From the NCBI GenBank assembly GCA_021846965.1, contig JAJZWA010000022.1, forward strand, positions 1-54,463: a stretch of 54,463 nucleotides of DNA, given 5' to 3'. Positions within the stretch are counted from its first letter, which is position 1. Each line of letters begins with the position of its first letter. Both the position numbers and the translations under genes were made by a program. This DNA is from Pseudomonadota bacterium. GTDB lineage: Bacteria; Pseudomonadota; Gammaproteobacteria; Burkholderiales; Burkholderiaceae_C. The notes beneath the pieces are model-generated. The model worked only from the letters and a program-made list of their open reading frames with translations, was not told the origin of the DNA and did not search any database. Shown here one piece after another: positions 26,351 to 34,119 of this stretch.

Positions 26351-27964
26351 TCAGGCCTTGCCGAGCAGGAAATCGGCGGCCATCTCGCCGATCATCATCG
26401 CGGGCGCGTTGGTGTTGCCACCCACCAGCGTGGGCATCACCGAGGCATCCGCGACGCGCAGCGCATCCACCCCGCGCACCCGCAGGCGGCTGTCCACCAC
26501 CGCCAGATCGTCCTGCCCCATGCGGCAGCTGCCCACGGGGTGGTAGATGGTCTCGGCGTTGGCGCGGATGTAGGCGTCCAGCGCGGCGTCGTCGTCGCCC
26601 ACCGCGTTGCCGGGCGACAACTCGATGCCCGCGTGCCGGCCCCAGGCCGACGAGGCGAGCAGGCGTCGCGCCAGGCGAAGCCCGGCACGCAGGACCGGCA
26701 GATCCTCGGGGTGGCTGAGATAGGCCGGGTCGATGCGCGGCGCCTGCCTCGCGTCGGGCGAGCGCAGGCTGATGCGCCCGCGGCTGGCCGGGCGCAGGGC
26801 GCAGACGTGCAGCGTGGCCCCGTAGCCCCAGACCAGCCTGCGCCCATGGTCGCGCAACAGCGAAGGCAGGAAATGCAACTGCAGGTCCGGGCGCTGCAGG
26901 CCGGCACGCGAGCGCGCGAAGCCTCCGGCCTCGGCGGCGTTGCTGCTGAGCAGCCCGTCATGGCTCCTCGCATAGGTCCACGCCGCGGCGAGCAGGCGCG
27001 GCACCATGCGCGGGCCCACCCCCACCGAGGCGTGGGAATGCTCGCGCATGCTCGCGGTCACGTCCAGGTGATCCTGCAGGTTGCGCCCGACCCCCGGCAG
27101 TTCCAGGACCGTCGGGATGCCCAGCGCGCGCAGCACCGGGGCCTCGCCGAGTCCGGACAGCAGCAGCAACTGGGGCGAGTGCACCGCGCCCGCGCACAGC
27201 AGGACTTCCGCGCGCGCGCGCATGCGCCGCAGGCCCTGCGGACCCAGGTACTCCACGCCGACCGCGCGCCGGCCCTCGAACAGGATGCGGGTGACGTGGC
27301 AATCGGTGCGCACCTGCAGGTTGCCGCGGCGCCGCGCCGGGTCCAGGAAGGCGCGCGCGCTGCTCCAGCGGCGTCCCTGCCATTGCGTGACCTGGTAGAG
27401 GCCGCAGCCCTCGGTGTCCTCGGTGTCGTGGAAGTCGTTGCGTCGCGGCAGCCCGCAGTCCGCGGCCGCCTCGATGAAGGCCTGGCTCAGCGGGTTCGGG
27501 CTGCGCAGGTCCGACACATGCAGCGGGCCGGCCGCGCCGTGCGTGGGCGAGGCGCCATGCTGCTGGCGCTCATGGCGCAGGAAACGCGGCAGCACATCCT
27601 TCCAGGCCCAGCCCGGGTTGCCGGCCTCGGCCCAGTCGTCGTAGTCGCGCGGGTGGCCGCGCATGTAGATCATCGCGTTGATCGAGCTGCTGCCGCCCAG
27701 CACCTTGCCACGCGGCCAGTACAGCTGACGCCCGCCCAGCTCGGGCTGCGATTCGGTCTGCAGGTACCAGTTGTGTCGCCTGCCACGCAGCAGACCGACG
27801 ATTCCCATGGGCGTGTCGATCAGCGGCGAGGCATGTTCCCCGCCGGCCTCGAACAGGCACACGCTCGTGTCGGCGCGCTCGCTGAGCCGGTTCGCCAGCA
27901 CGCAGCCGGCGGAGCCGGCACCCACGATGATGTAGTCGGTCTGATCGCCGACGTTGCTCGCCAT
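26351..27964 (-). CDS. GMC family FAD-dependent oxidoreductase (choline/alcohol dehydrogenase-like)
   Basis: 537-residue flavoprotein. The N-terminal FAD loop is DYIIVGAGSAGCVLANRLSE (residues 9-28). GMC signature 1 is seen in PRGKVLGGSSSINAMIYMRG, signature 2 in GAVHSPQLLLLSGLG. The C-terminal active-site region is HPVGSCRMG followed by LRVRGVDALRVADASVMP and GGNTNAPAMM. Relatives oxidise choline, polyethylene glycol or alkyl alcohols; the substrate cannot be read from the sequence. It stands alone, convergent with pssA, at the position where leuA often lies. Confidence 0.92.
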   Translation of the reverse strand: MASNVGDQTDYIIVGAGSAGCVLANRLSERADTSVCLFEAGGEHASPLIDTPMGIVGLLRGRRHNWYLQTESQPELGGRQLYWPRGKVLGGSSSINAMIYMRGHPRDYDDWAEAGNPGWAWKDVLPRFLRHERQQHGASPTHGAAGPLHVSDLRSPNPLSQAFIEAAADCGLPRRNDFHDTEDTEGCGLYQVTQWQGRRWSSARAFLDPARRRGNLQVRTDCHVTRILFEGRRAVGVEYLGPQGLRRMRARAEVLLCAGAVHSPQLLLLSGLGEAPVLRALGIPTVLELPGVGRNLQDHLDVTASMREHSHASVGVGPRMVPRLLAAAWTYARSHDGLLSSNAAEAGGFARSRAGLQRPDLQLHFLPSLLRDHGRRLVWGYGATLHVCALRPASRGRISLRSPDARQAPRIDPAYLSHPEDLPVLRAGLRLARRLLASSAWGRHAGIELSPGNAVGDDDAALDAYIRANAETIYHPVGSCRMGQDDLAVVDSRLRVRGVDALRVADASVMPTLVGGNTNAPAMMIGEMAADFLLGKA

Positions 27965-28034
27965 CCTTCACCCCCCTTGGTCACGCAGCCGGCCCATGGT
28001 ACGCAAGCCGCAGGCGCGACCGGGGGGGAACGGA

Positions 28035-28637
28035 TCAAGCAAAGAGCTTGCGCGTGATGCCGGCGACGTGGCGGCCCTGGTAGCGCGCGATGGCCAGCTC
28101 GTTGGCGCTGGGCATGCGGCTGCCGTCACCCTTGCTCAGCGTGGTGGCGCCGTAGGGGGTGCCGCCGGTGATCTCGTCCATATTGGTCAGCTGGGCGCAG
28201 GCGTAGGGCACGCCCACCACCACCATGCCGTGGTGGAACAGGGTGGTGTGGAAGGAGGTGATCGTGGTCTCCTGGCCGCCATGCTGGGTGGCGGTGCTGG
28301 CGAACACGCTGCCCACCTTGCCCACCAGCTTTCCTTGCTGCCACAGCGCGCCGGTCTGGTCCAGGAAATTGCGCATCTGCCCGCACATATTGCCGAAGCG
28401 GGTCGGCGTGCCGAACACGATGGCGTCGTAGTCGCCGAGTTCCGCCGGGGTCGCCACCGGCGCTTCCTGCTGGGTCTTCGCATGGATGGCGGCCAGGGTC
28501 TCGGCCGGCATGGTCTCGGGCACGCGCTTGAGGGTCACTTCCACCCCCTCGACCTCGCGCGCTCCCGCGGCGACTTCCTGCGCCATGCGCTCCACATGTC
28601 CCCAGGTGCTGTAGTAGAGAACCAGAATCTTTGCCAT
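28035..28637 (-). CDS. wrbA: NAD(P)H:quinone oxidoreductase WrbA
   Basis: 200-residue flavodoxin-fold FMN enzyme that reduces quinones by two electrons and protects against oxidative stress. The FMN phosphate loop is [15 protein letters not shown] (residues 5-19); [22 protein letters not shown] and [18 protein letters not shown] are WrbA-specific blocks. Length is typical. AAGGAG precedes ATG 28637 by seven nt. It is monocistronic, downstream of a terminator-like hairpin that closes the SGNH gene. Confidence 0.96.
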   Translation of the reverse strand: MAKILVLYYSTWGHVERMAQEVAAGAREVEGVEVTLKRVPETMPAETLAAIHAKTQQEAPVATPAELGDYDAIVFGTPTRFGNMCGQMRNFLDQTGALWQQGKLVGKVGSVFASTATQHGGQETTITSFHTTLFHHGMVVVGVPYACAQLTNMDEITGGTPYGATTLSKGDGSRMPSANELAIARYQGRHVAGITRKLFA

Positions 28638-28710
28638 TGTTCGCTCCTTTTCTCAGTCGACCAAAAATGCGGATGACGCAGCGTAAGACAACCGAGTTTT
28701 GTACGCTTTG

Positions 28711-28737
28711 GTAACAAAGACCGCGAGCCCGCGGCTT
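28711..28737 (-). terminator. Terminator-like hairpin after the SGNH hydrolase gene
   Basis: On the minus strand CCGCG-GGCT-CGCGG is followed by a short T-rich run (TCTTTGTT). It lies 15 nt past the SGNH stop and upstream of the wrbA start. The stem is short and the T tract imperfect. Confidence 0.5.
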
Positions 28738-28749
28738 GCTCCCCAAGGC

Positions 28750-30111
28750 TCACCGCGACGCCGGGGCGACCCGCGCCGGGGCCCGCAGCAGCGCCGCCTC
28801 ATGCAGCGCCGAGGGCAGGGCCGCTGCGGCCATGGCGGCGTAGCCGGCATCCGAGGGATGCAGGTGGTCGCCGCTGTCCAGGCGCGGCATCATGCGCTGG
28901 GGATCCCGGGGATCGCGCAGCGCGGCGTCGAAGTCGATCACGCCGTCGAAATCCCGCTGGGAGCGGATCCACGCATTGAGTTGCCCGCGCAGGGCTTCGC
29001 TGGACGCCGGCAGCGAGGCCGGCGTCAGCGTGCCCACGTAGGCGCGCAGCCCGCGGGCATGGGCCTCGCGCGCCAGGGTGGCCAGGCCCTGCTCGAGCAG
29101 CGCCGCGTCCACGTGCAGATGCGGGGCGTCGCAATCCAGCCCCCGTCGCTGCGGCGTGTGCGCGAAATCGATGTCGTTGATGCCGATCAGCACCACCACC
29201 GCGCGCGCCGAGGCCACCGAGAGCGCGTCGCGACCGAAGCGTTGCAGCAGGGGCGGTCCCCAGCAGGCCGAGTCCGACAGCAGGCGCCCCCCGCTGATGC
29301 CGGCATTCACCACCGACAGGTCGTGCACGCCGTCGGCGCGCAGGCGCGCGGCCAGTTGCTGGGGCCAGCTGCGCTGCGCGTTCAGCGTGGAGCGCATGCC
29401 GTCGGTGATCGAATCGCCGATGGCCACCAGTGCAGCGGCGGGCGCCCGCGGGCGCAGGTCGACGCGATCCAGCCAGAGATAGGAAGTCATGCGCCGGGGG
29501 AAGGCCGAGCCGCTGCGGTCGCCGACATGATCGCCCGGGCCGGAGATGAACTGCACCTGCCCCGCCAGCCTGTGCCAGGTACCGGGCAGGGTGGCCTGCG
29601 GCACGTACAGGCTGATCGCCAGCGCCCGCCCCGCCTGCACCGGCCAGGGCAGGGGGTCGCTCCAGATCGCGGAATGGGGCGCGATCACCACCTCTCGCCG
29701 CCCCCCGAAGCGCAGCGTGGCCGGGGCCGGAACCCTCGAATCCGGCCCGCCGCGTGCCTCAGCCGCTTGGGGCGCCACCAGGATCGAGCCATCGGCCCCG
29801 GCCCTGGCCACGCCGGCCGCGCCGATGCGCAGCGCCTGCCGGCCCCAGCGGTTGCTGATGCGCACGCGCAAGGAGCTTCCCGACAACTCGGGTACCACCA
29901 CGAGCCTCAGGGTCTGGTCGCGCAGCTGCGGCGCCTTGCGGAAGGCCGGCACCCCGGGGCCTTGGGGAATGGATTGCGGCGCCGCCTCCCACGCCGTCAC
30001 CCATGGCAGCGCCTGGGCACCGGCCAGGCGCATCAGCCCCAGGCCCAGGCCCGCGGACAGGATGAGGGCCGCACGCGCGAGCGCGCGCGCCGGAGCGTGC
30101 AGGAATGGCAT
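28750..30111 (-). CDS. Exported SGNH/GDSL-type esterase
   Basis: 453-residue secreted hydrolase. The signal peptide is residues 1-32 (ending AGA-QA). Residues about 35-215 form a beta-rich N-domain (PWVTAWEAAPQ start, as in secreted SGNH lipases). The SGNH core starts at about 225: block I IGDSITDG with nucleophile Ser234, block II glycine NAGISGG, block III GIND, and block V DSGDHLHPSDAGY with the catalytic Asp and His. Such enzymes cleave acetyl or acyl esters in carbohydrates or lipids. ATG 30111 is followed by the signal peptide; longer frames upstream run through short tandem repeats and are not supported. Confidence 0.88.
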   Translation of the reverse strand: MPFLHAPARALARAALILSAGLGLGLMRLAGAQALPWVTAWEAAPQSIPQGPGVPAFRKAPQLRDQTLRLVVVPELSGSSLRVRISNRWGRQALRIGAAGVARAGADGSILVAPQAAEARGGPDSRVPAPATLRFGGRREVVIAPHSAIWSDPLPWPVQAGRALAISLYVPQATLPGTWHRLAGQVQFISGPGDHVGDRSGSAFPRRMTSYLWLDRVDLRPRAPAAALVAIGDSITDGMRSTLNAQRSWPQQLAARLRADGVHDLSVVNAGISGGRLLSDSACWGPPLLQRFGRDALSVASARAVVVLIGINDIDFAHTPQRRGLDCDAPHLHVDAALLEQGLATLAREAHARGLRAYVGTLTPASLPASSEALRGQLNAWIRSQRDFDGVIDFDAALRDPRDPQRMMPRLDSGDHLHPSDAGYAAMAAAALPSALHEAALLRAPARVAPASR

Positions 30112-30141
30112 GGGGATGGCGGTGCGGTGGAGGCGAGCCGG

Positions 30142-30174
30142 CGACGAGCTGACGACGAGTTGGCGACGAGTTGG
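30142..30174. repeat. Short tandem repeat (11 bp x 3) upstream of the SGNH gene
   Basis: CGACGAGCTGA, CGACGAGTTGG and CGACGAGTTGG run head to tail and are followed by a partial CGACGG. They lie 31 nt upstream of the SGNH start, between it and the pilin genes. Confidence 0.75.
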
Positions 30175-30236
30175 CGACGGGAAATGGGCGTCTGGAGCGA
30201 CACGTCGATTGTCGCATCGCCTTTTCCGCCAGAGGC

Positions 30237-30734
30237 TCACCAGCAGTTCGGCACCCGAGCCTCGCGGTGGCCGAGATGGTCGATGCGCAGGCTGCCGCAG
30301 GCATCGCCGCGCTGCGGGCCCACCGGTACCGCCACGGCCTCGTAGCCGGCGGCCGGCGCCGAGCCCGCGCCGGGCACCTGCATGCGCAGGCGGTACCAGG
30401 CGCGGCGCTCGTCGGGCCAGGCCAGCTCGTTGCCCTGCGCCCTCGGCCAGCCCAGGGCGACCAGGGAACCGGCGTAATGTCCCCGGCGTGCGTGGTGCTG
30501 TTCCTGGCGCAGCGCGAGCTCCAGCATCGCCGCTCCCGCGCAGGCGCGGCGGGCGCGGTGCAGTGCGTGCTCGAAGGGACTCACGGCCTGCTGCGCCAGC
30601 ATCGCGGCCACCAGCAGCACCAGCATCAGCTCCGGCAGGCTCCATCCCCGCGCGTGCCGCCGGCCGGAGCGGCGCAAGCGGCGCCGATGCGGGTGCGCGG
30701 CGCCAGGCCGCAGGCCGGGGCAGGACGGGCTCAT
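30237..30734 (-). CDS. Type IV pilin-like protein (PilE-like minor pilin)
   Basis: 165-residue prepilin. A basic leader of about 30 residues ends in the peptidase site G-WSLPE: Gly at -1 and Glu at +5, in GWSLPELMLVLLVAAMLAQQ (normally GFTLIEL). A globular domain follows and ends CGSLRIDHLGH...NCW, the C-terminal disulfide pair with CW that marks PilE-type minor pilins. The Trp at +1 is unusual; Phe is the rule. Its ATG overlaps the pilX-like stop by 4 nt. It is the last gene of a four-gene minor-pilin operon. Confidence 0.82.
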   Translation of the reverse strand: MSPSCPGLRPGAAHPHRRRLRRSGRRHARGWSLPELMLVLLVAAMLAQQAVSPFEHALHRARRACAGAAMLELALRQEQHHARRGHYAGSLVALGWPRAQGNELAWPDERRAWYRLRMQVPGAGSAPAAGYEAVAVPVGPQRGDACGSLRIDHLGHREARVPNCW

Positions 30735-31342
30735 CGCAGGGCGCGCCAGGCGCGCGGCACGTAGCGTGGCGCCTGGCCGGCGCGGCTGTGCAACTGCAGA
30801 TCGAGCTGGAGCAGCGCGGTACTCGGGCCCCCGGCCCAGGCGCTCAGGCGCAGGGCGGGGGGCAGCGTCGGACCCACCGGCGAATCCACCTGCGAACCCA
30901 CGGGCGAGCCGTCCCGCGCGTCCTCCCCCACGCCGGGGGCCTGGAGCAGCTGCACGTGGTAGGCACAGGCCTGCGTGCACGGTTGCGTCCCGGGCGACAG
31001 CCGGGTCCACGACGCGTCGCCGGGTGCTCCGGGGGCCTGCGCGCACAGGCGCCCATCGCCGGGGTCGTCGGCGACCAGCGGGGTGGAGCAGTCCTGCACG
31101 CGCAGGCGCCTGCCCTGGGCGTCGACCCAGGCCTGGGCCGCGCGCAATGCCGCCCAGGCATCCTCGCGGGCCTGCAGGCGGGTGCATTCCCAGCGTGCGG
31201 CACGCCACTGCAGCACGGCGCCGCGTTGCGCGGCGGCCATGGCCAGGGCCATCAGCGTGAGCATGAGCAGGGTGCCGGGCAAGGCCAGGCCTCGGCACCG
31301 CCTGCGTGCCGCGAGTCCGGCTCCGGCGCGCGCGGGGTTCAT
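30731..31342 (-). CDS. PilX-like minor pilin
   Basis: 203-residue protein with a short basic leader and a hydrophobic helix (RGLALPGTLLMLTLMALAMA) lacking Glu at +5, as is usual for PilX/GspK-type pilins. The soluble domain has four cysteines (WECTRL, VQDCST, GRLCAQ, QPCTQAC) that could pair. Position between PilW- and PilE-like genes, with 4-nt overlaps on both sides, supports PilX. Such minor pilins prime pilus assembly. Assignment rests on helix type and gene order, since sequence conservation in this family is low. Confidence 0.75.
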   Translation of the reverse strand: MNPARAGAGLAARRRCRGLALPGTLLMLTLMALAMAAAQRGAVLQWRAARWECTRLQAREDAWAALRAAQAWVDAQGRRLRVQDCSTPLVADDPGDGRLCAQAPGAPGDASWTRLSPGTQPCTQACAYHVQLLQAPGVGEDARDGSPVGSQVDSPVGPTLPPALRLSAWAGGPSTALLQLDLQLHSRAGQAPRYVPRAWRALR

Positions 31343-32001
31343 CGGGCGCCCCCTCCCAGCAGTGGCAACGCGACCCAGGACGGCATGGCCGGCGGGGGCG
31401 GCGCGGGCGGCCCCGGCGGGTGCTTGCGCGGGCGTGCATGCATCAGCACCACGCGGCTCCAGTCCCGCACCCCTGCCGCGGGCACGCGCCGCAGCGTGGG
31501 CCGGCAGGCCGCGGCATCGGGCGCGCAGGGCTCGCCGCGCAGTTCCACGAATTCCAGCTCCCAGGCCCCAAGCCCGTCCGCCAGGGGCTGGGGGGCATGC
31601 CCGTCCAGCGCGCAGCGCAGGGTCCCCGCGCCGTCGACATCGAGCCGGTAGCGGTGCTCGGTGCCCGCGGCGGGCGCGGCCTCGCCGCATGCGCCCGGCG
31701 CGCCGTCGGCGATGAAGCGCGCTTCGAGCACCTCGCCCTGCGCGCCGGGATGCACCGCCAGCGCCCGGGCCCCCGCATCGGCGCCCGCCGCGTGCAGTGC
31801 CTGGCGGCGCGAGGCCTCGGCCACCGCGCCGAGCATCTGCCGCGCGATCCCTTCGCTCTCCTGGCGCCGCAGCTCCAGGCGCTGGGTCTGCAAGGCCTGG
31901 TGGGCGCTGGCCACGACGTCGAGCAGGGCCTGCAGCACCAGCAGGCCGAGGCCCAGGCCGAGCAGGCAGCCGGGAAGACTGGCGCCGAGCATGCGTCTCA
32001 T
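31339..32001 (-). CDS. PilW-like minor pilin
   Basis: 220-residue protein. The N-terminal helix (LGASLPGCLLGLGLGLLVLQ) starts at about residue 5, followed by an alpha-helical spine and a beta-rich, Ala/Gly-rich domain with RYRLDVDGAGTLRCALDG and a WELEFVELRG strand. This layout and the position after a PilV-like gene fit PilW. The +5 glutamate of classical pilins is not evident. The ATG overlaps the pilV-like stop by 4 nt; the C-terminus is Pro-rich. Confidence 0.72.
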   Translation of the reverse strand: MRRMLGASLPGCLLGLGLGLLVLQALLDVVASAHQALQTQRLELRRQESEGIARQMLGAVAEASRRQALHAAGADAGARALAVHPGAQGEVLEARFIADGAPGACGEAAPAAGTEHRYRLDVDGAGTLRCALDGHAPQPLADGLGAWELEFVELRGEPCAPDAAACRPTLRRVPAAGVRDWSRVVLMHARPRKHPPGPPAPPPPAMPSWVALPLLGGGAR

Positions 32002-32525
32002 GGGTGGAGATGCCAGGTCAGCAGGGCGGATTCCTGCATGCCCGCGCGGGGCAGGTGCATGCGCAGCGTGCAGTCGCCGGGCCAGGCACGGCCGCCGGCT
32101 GCGGGCGTCGGGGCCGCGGCGCAATCCAGCTCGGCGCCCGCGCCGGGCAGGCGTGCCGAGACCATCTCGCCCCACAGCCAGAGCTGCGCGTCGGCCATCT
32201 GCTCGGGCGTGCAGTCGGACTCGAGGCAGGCGTTCGGTGGGCGGCCCGCGAGCGGAAGCAGGCTGCGATGCAGCCTGCGCGCGACGGGATCGGCGCCGTA
32301 GTCGTGCTGCGCGTGCAGCGCCGCGGCCAGCGCGCCGGCCGCGCGGGCGGCGTCCTGGCGCGCAGCCGCGGCGGCCAGTTCGCCCGCGGTCACGGCGGGC
32401 AGGCGCAGCCAGGCCAGCACGCCCAGGCCGAGGACCAGGCAGGCGACCAGGGCTTCGGCGAGGGTGCTGCCGCGCTGCGCGGCGCAACGGGCCGTGGCAG
32501 GAGGAGCGGGGCGGGGCATCGGCAT
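31998..32525 (-). CDS. PilV-like minor pilin
   Basis: 175-residue prepilin. The leader ends at G-STLAEALVACLVLGLGVLA: Gly at -1 and Glu at +5, the PilV/PilI type (TLxEVLVAxxxLxxGxL). Cysteines in ACLESDC and ELDC, plus GDCTLRM, lie in the soluble part. It is the first gene of the leftward pilV-W-X-E-like set. Start choice between ATG 32525 and 32519 is open, as no Shine-Dalgarno is clear. GspH/FimT, which usually heads such operons, is absent upstream. Confidence 0.78.
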   Translation of the reverse strand: MPMPRPAPPATARCAAQRGSTLAEALVACLVLGLGVLAWLRLPAVTAGELAAAAARQDAARAAGALAAALHAQHDYGADPVARRLHRSLLPLAGRPPNACLESDCTPEQMADAQLWLWGEMVSARLPGAGAELDCAAAPTPAAGGRAWPGDCTLRMHLPRAGMQESALLTWHLHP

Positions 32526-32646
32526 GGGCAGACTCGACGACGGGGCGCCGATTGTGCTCGCGCGTAGCGCCGATGGGGGCCAAGGCCCCACGCCCTGGCC
32601 GGGGATATCGGCCCGGCCGCCGTGGCGGCCGCATGCCCGCGGGAAC

Positions 32647-33633
32647 TCAGTCCTCGAACACCACGGCGCGTGCGGTGAGCACCAGCACCGGCCCCAGGAT
32701 CAGGCCGACCATGCCGAACATCGCCAGTCCCCCGAAAATCGCCAGCAGCACCAGCAGGAAGGGCGCATGCCCCGCCGCGCCGATCAGCTTGGGCTTGACC
32801 AGCACGTCGCCCGACAACATGATCACGTGGCCGATGGCGAGCACGGCCAGGCCGGGCAGCAGGTGGCCTTGCGCGGCCAGCAACGCGGCCGCCGACACCA
32901 GCACCACCCCGGTGCCGCCCGGGATCACCGACAGCATGCCGGCGGCGATGCTCCAGGCATACCAGCGCGGCATGCCCGCCAGCGCGAACATCGGCAGGCA
33001 CAGCAGGGTGTCCCAGATGGCCAGGCCCAGCATGCCCACGATGGTGGCCTGGGTGGCGCGCAGCCCATGGTGCTCGACCCTCTCGGCCAGCGGTGCCGAG
33101 ACCACGCGCAGCAGGCTGCTGCGCAGGCCGTGGGCCACATGCTCGCGCTTCCACAGCACCGCCCAGAGGATGGCCAGGCTCAGCAGGGCATGCATCAGCA
33201 GCGCCAGCACATGCTCGCCCACCAGGCGGATCTGGTTGGCGTGACGCTGCAGCAGCAGCGCGGGCTGGTTCTCGGTGAGCCAGGCACGCACCGCATCCTG
33301 GTGGGCGGCGGCCAGCGGCCCCACCCAGGGGGCACTGATCGCGGCATGGGTGAGCGCCTCGACGTCCAGCCGGGTCTGTGTGAGGCGAGGCAGCGCCGGC
33401 GCCAGCAGCGCGACCATGGCCGCAAGCGGAAGTGCTGCCAGCAGGGTCCACGCCAGGGTGACCAGGGTGGCGGCCAGCCAGGCCGGCATGCGCCGCTCCA
33501 GGCGCAGCTGGAAGGGAATGCTGGCGGCGGCCAGCGCGAGCGCCGCCACGATGGGCACCGCGAAGGGCACGAAGGGCAGCAGGCCCAGGCCGGCGAGCAG
33601 GGCGAGGAACCAGGGGTCGAGGCGGCGGTTCAA
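32647..33633 (-). CDS. AI-2E (PerM) family membrane transporter
   Basis: About 328-residue polytopic protein. Two hydrophobic segments open it (PWFLALLAGLGLLPFVPFAV), a soluble helical region spans about 85-155, and the C-terminal half carries family blocks SVIPGGTGVVLV and LSGDVLVKPKLIGAAG, then LGPVLVLT. Relatives export diverse small molecules or ions; AI-2 export is proven for very few. The start is uncertain: TTG 33633 gives a normal N-terminus but lacks a Shine-Dalgarno; GTG 33774 would add 47 Pro/Arg-rich residues that run through the divergent promoter. Confidence 0.85.
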   Translation of the reverse strand: MNRRLDPWFLALLAGLGLLPFVPFAVPIVAALALAAASIPFQLRLERRMPAWLAATLVTLAWTLLAALPLAAMVALLAPALPRLTQTRLDVEALTHAAISAPWVGPLAAAHQDAVRAWLTENQPALLLQRHANQIRLVGEHVLALLMHALLSLAILWAVLWKREHVAHGLRSSLLRVVSAPLAERVEHHGLRATQATIVGMLGLAIWDTLLCLPMFALAGMPRWYAWSIAAGMLSVIPGGTGVVLVSAAALLAAQGHLLPGLAVLAIGHVIMLSGDVLVKPKLIGAAGHAPFLLVLLAIFGGLAMFGMVGLILGPVLVLTARAVVFED

Positions 33634-33729
33634 GGTGGGGTACAGGCGGGGAGGGCGCGGCCGTGGCGGACGAGCCGGACATGGTAGGGCAGCCCGGCCT
33701 CCGGGAAAGCCCGGGGCCGCGATCAGGTC

Positions 33730-33793
33730 ATTTGTAGCAAATCGTAAGCGACGGGTCAGGTAACGTACGGACACTTCCGTCAGATTACGTTAC
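33730..33793. promoter_or_regulatory. Nested inverted repeats upstream of the DUF485/actP operon
   Basis: ATTTG-TAG-CAAAT (33730-33742) is followed by a larger dyad: GTAACGTA (33760-33767) with TACGTTAC (33786-33793), perfectly complementary and enclosing ACGGA-cact-TCCGT. The region ends 17 nt before the DUF485 ATG. The symmetry suggests regulator binding sites or a leader hairpin; the regulator is unknown. Confidence 0.5.
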
Positions 33794-33810
33794 AACTGAG
33801 GAGACCCCAG

Positions 33811-34119
33811 ATGACCGACCCCCAGGTGCTCAAGATCCAGAGCCACCCCGGCTACCGCGAGTTGCGCCGGCGACGCAACTCGCTGGGAATCACCCTGACC
33901 CTGCTGATGCTGCTGGTGTACTACGGCTACATCGCGCTGATCGCCTTCGACAAGGCCCTGCTGAGCCGGCCCATCGGCGCCGGCGTGACCACCCTGGGCG
34001 TGCCCCTGGGCATGGCGGTGATCGTGTTCACCATCGTCATCACCGCGGTGTACGTGCGTCGTGCCAATCGCGAGTTCGACGCCCTCAACGAAGCCATCCT
34101 CAAGGACGTGTCCAAGTGA
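33811..34119 (+). CDS. DUF485 family membrane protein (symporter partner)
   Basis: 102-residue protein with two membrane helices (about 32-52 and 68-90). DUF485 proteins (YjcH type) are encoded directly before acetate or monocarboxylate sodium:solute symporters and are probably accessory. The family block SHPGYRELRRRRNSLGITLT is at residues 12-31. GAGGAG lies eight nt before ATG 33811. The stop overlaps the actP-like GTG start by 4 nt. Confidence 0.93.
   Translation: MTDPQVLKIQSHPGYRELRRRRNSLGITLTLLMLLVYYGYIALIAFDKALLSRPIGAGVTTLGVPLGMAVIVFTIVITAVYVRRANREFDALNEAILKDVSK

Noticed and set aside
33634..33774. N-terminal extension of the AI-2E permease to GTG 33774.
   Set aside because: The added 47 residues are Pro/Arg-rich, have no membrane segment and cover the dyads upstream of the divergent DUF485 gene. 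No usable Shine-Dalgarno is present.
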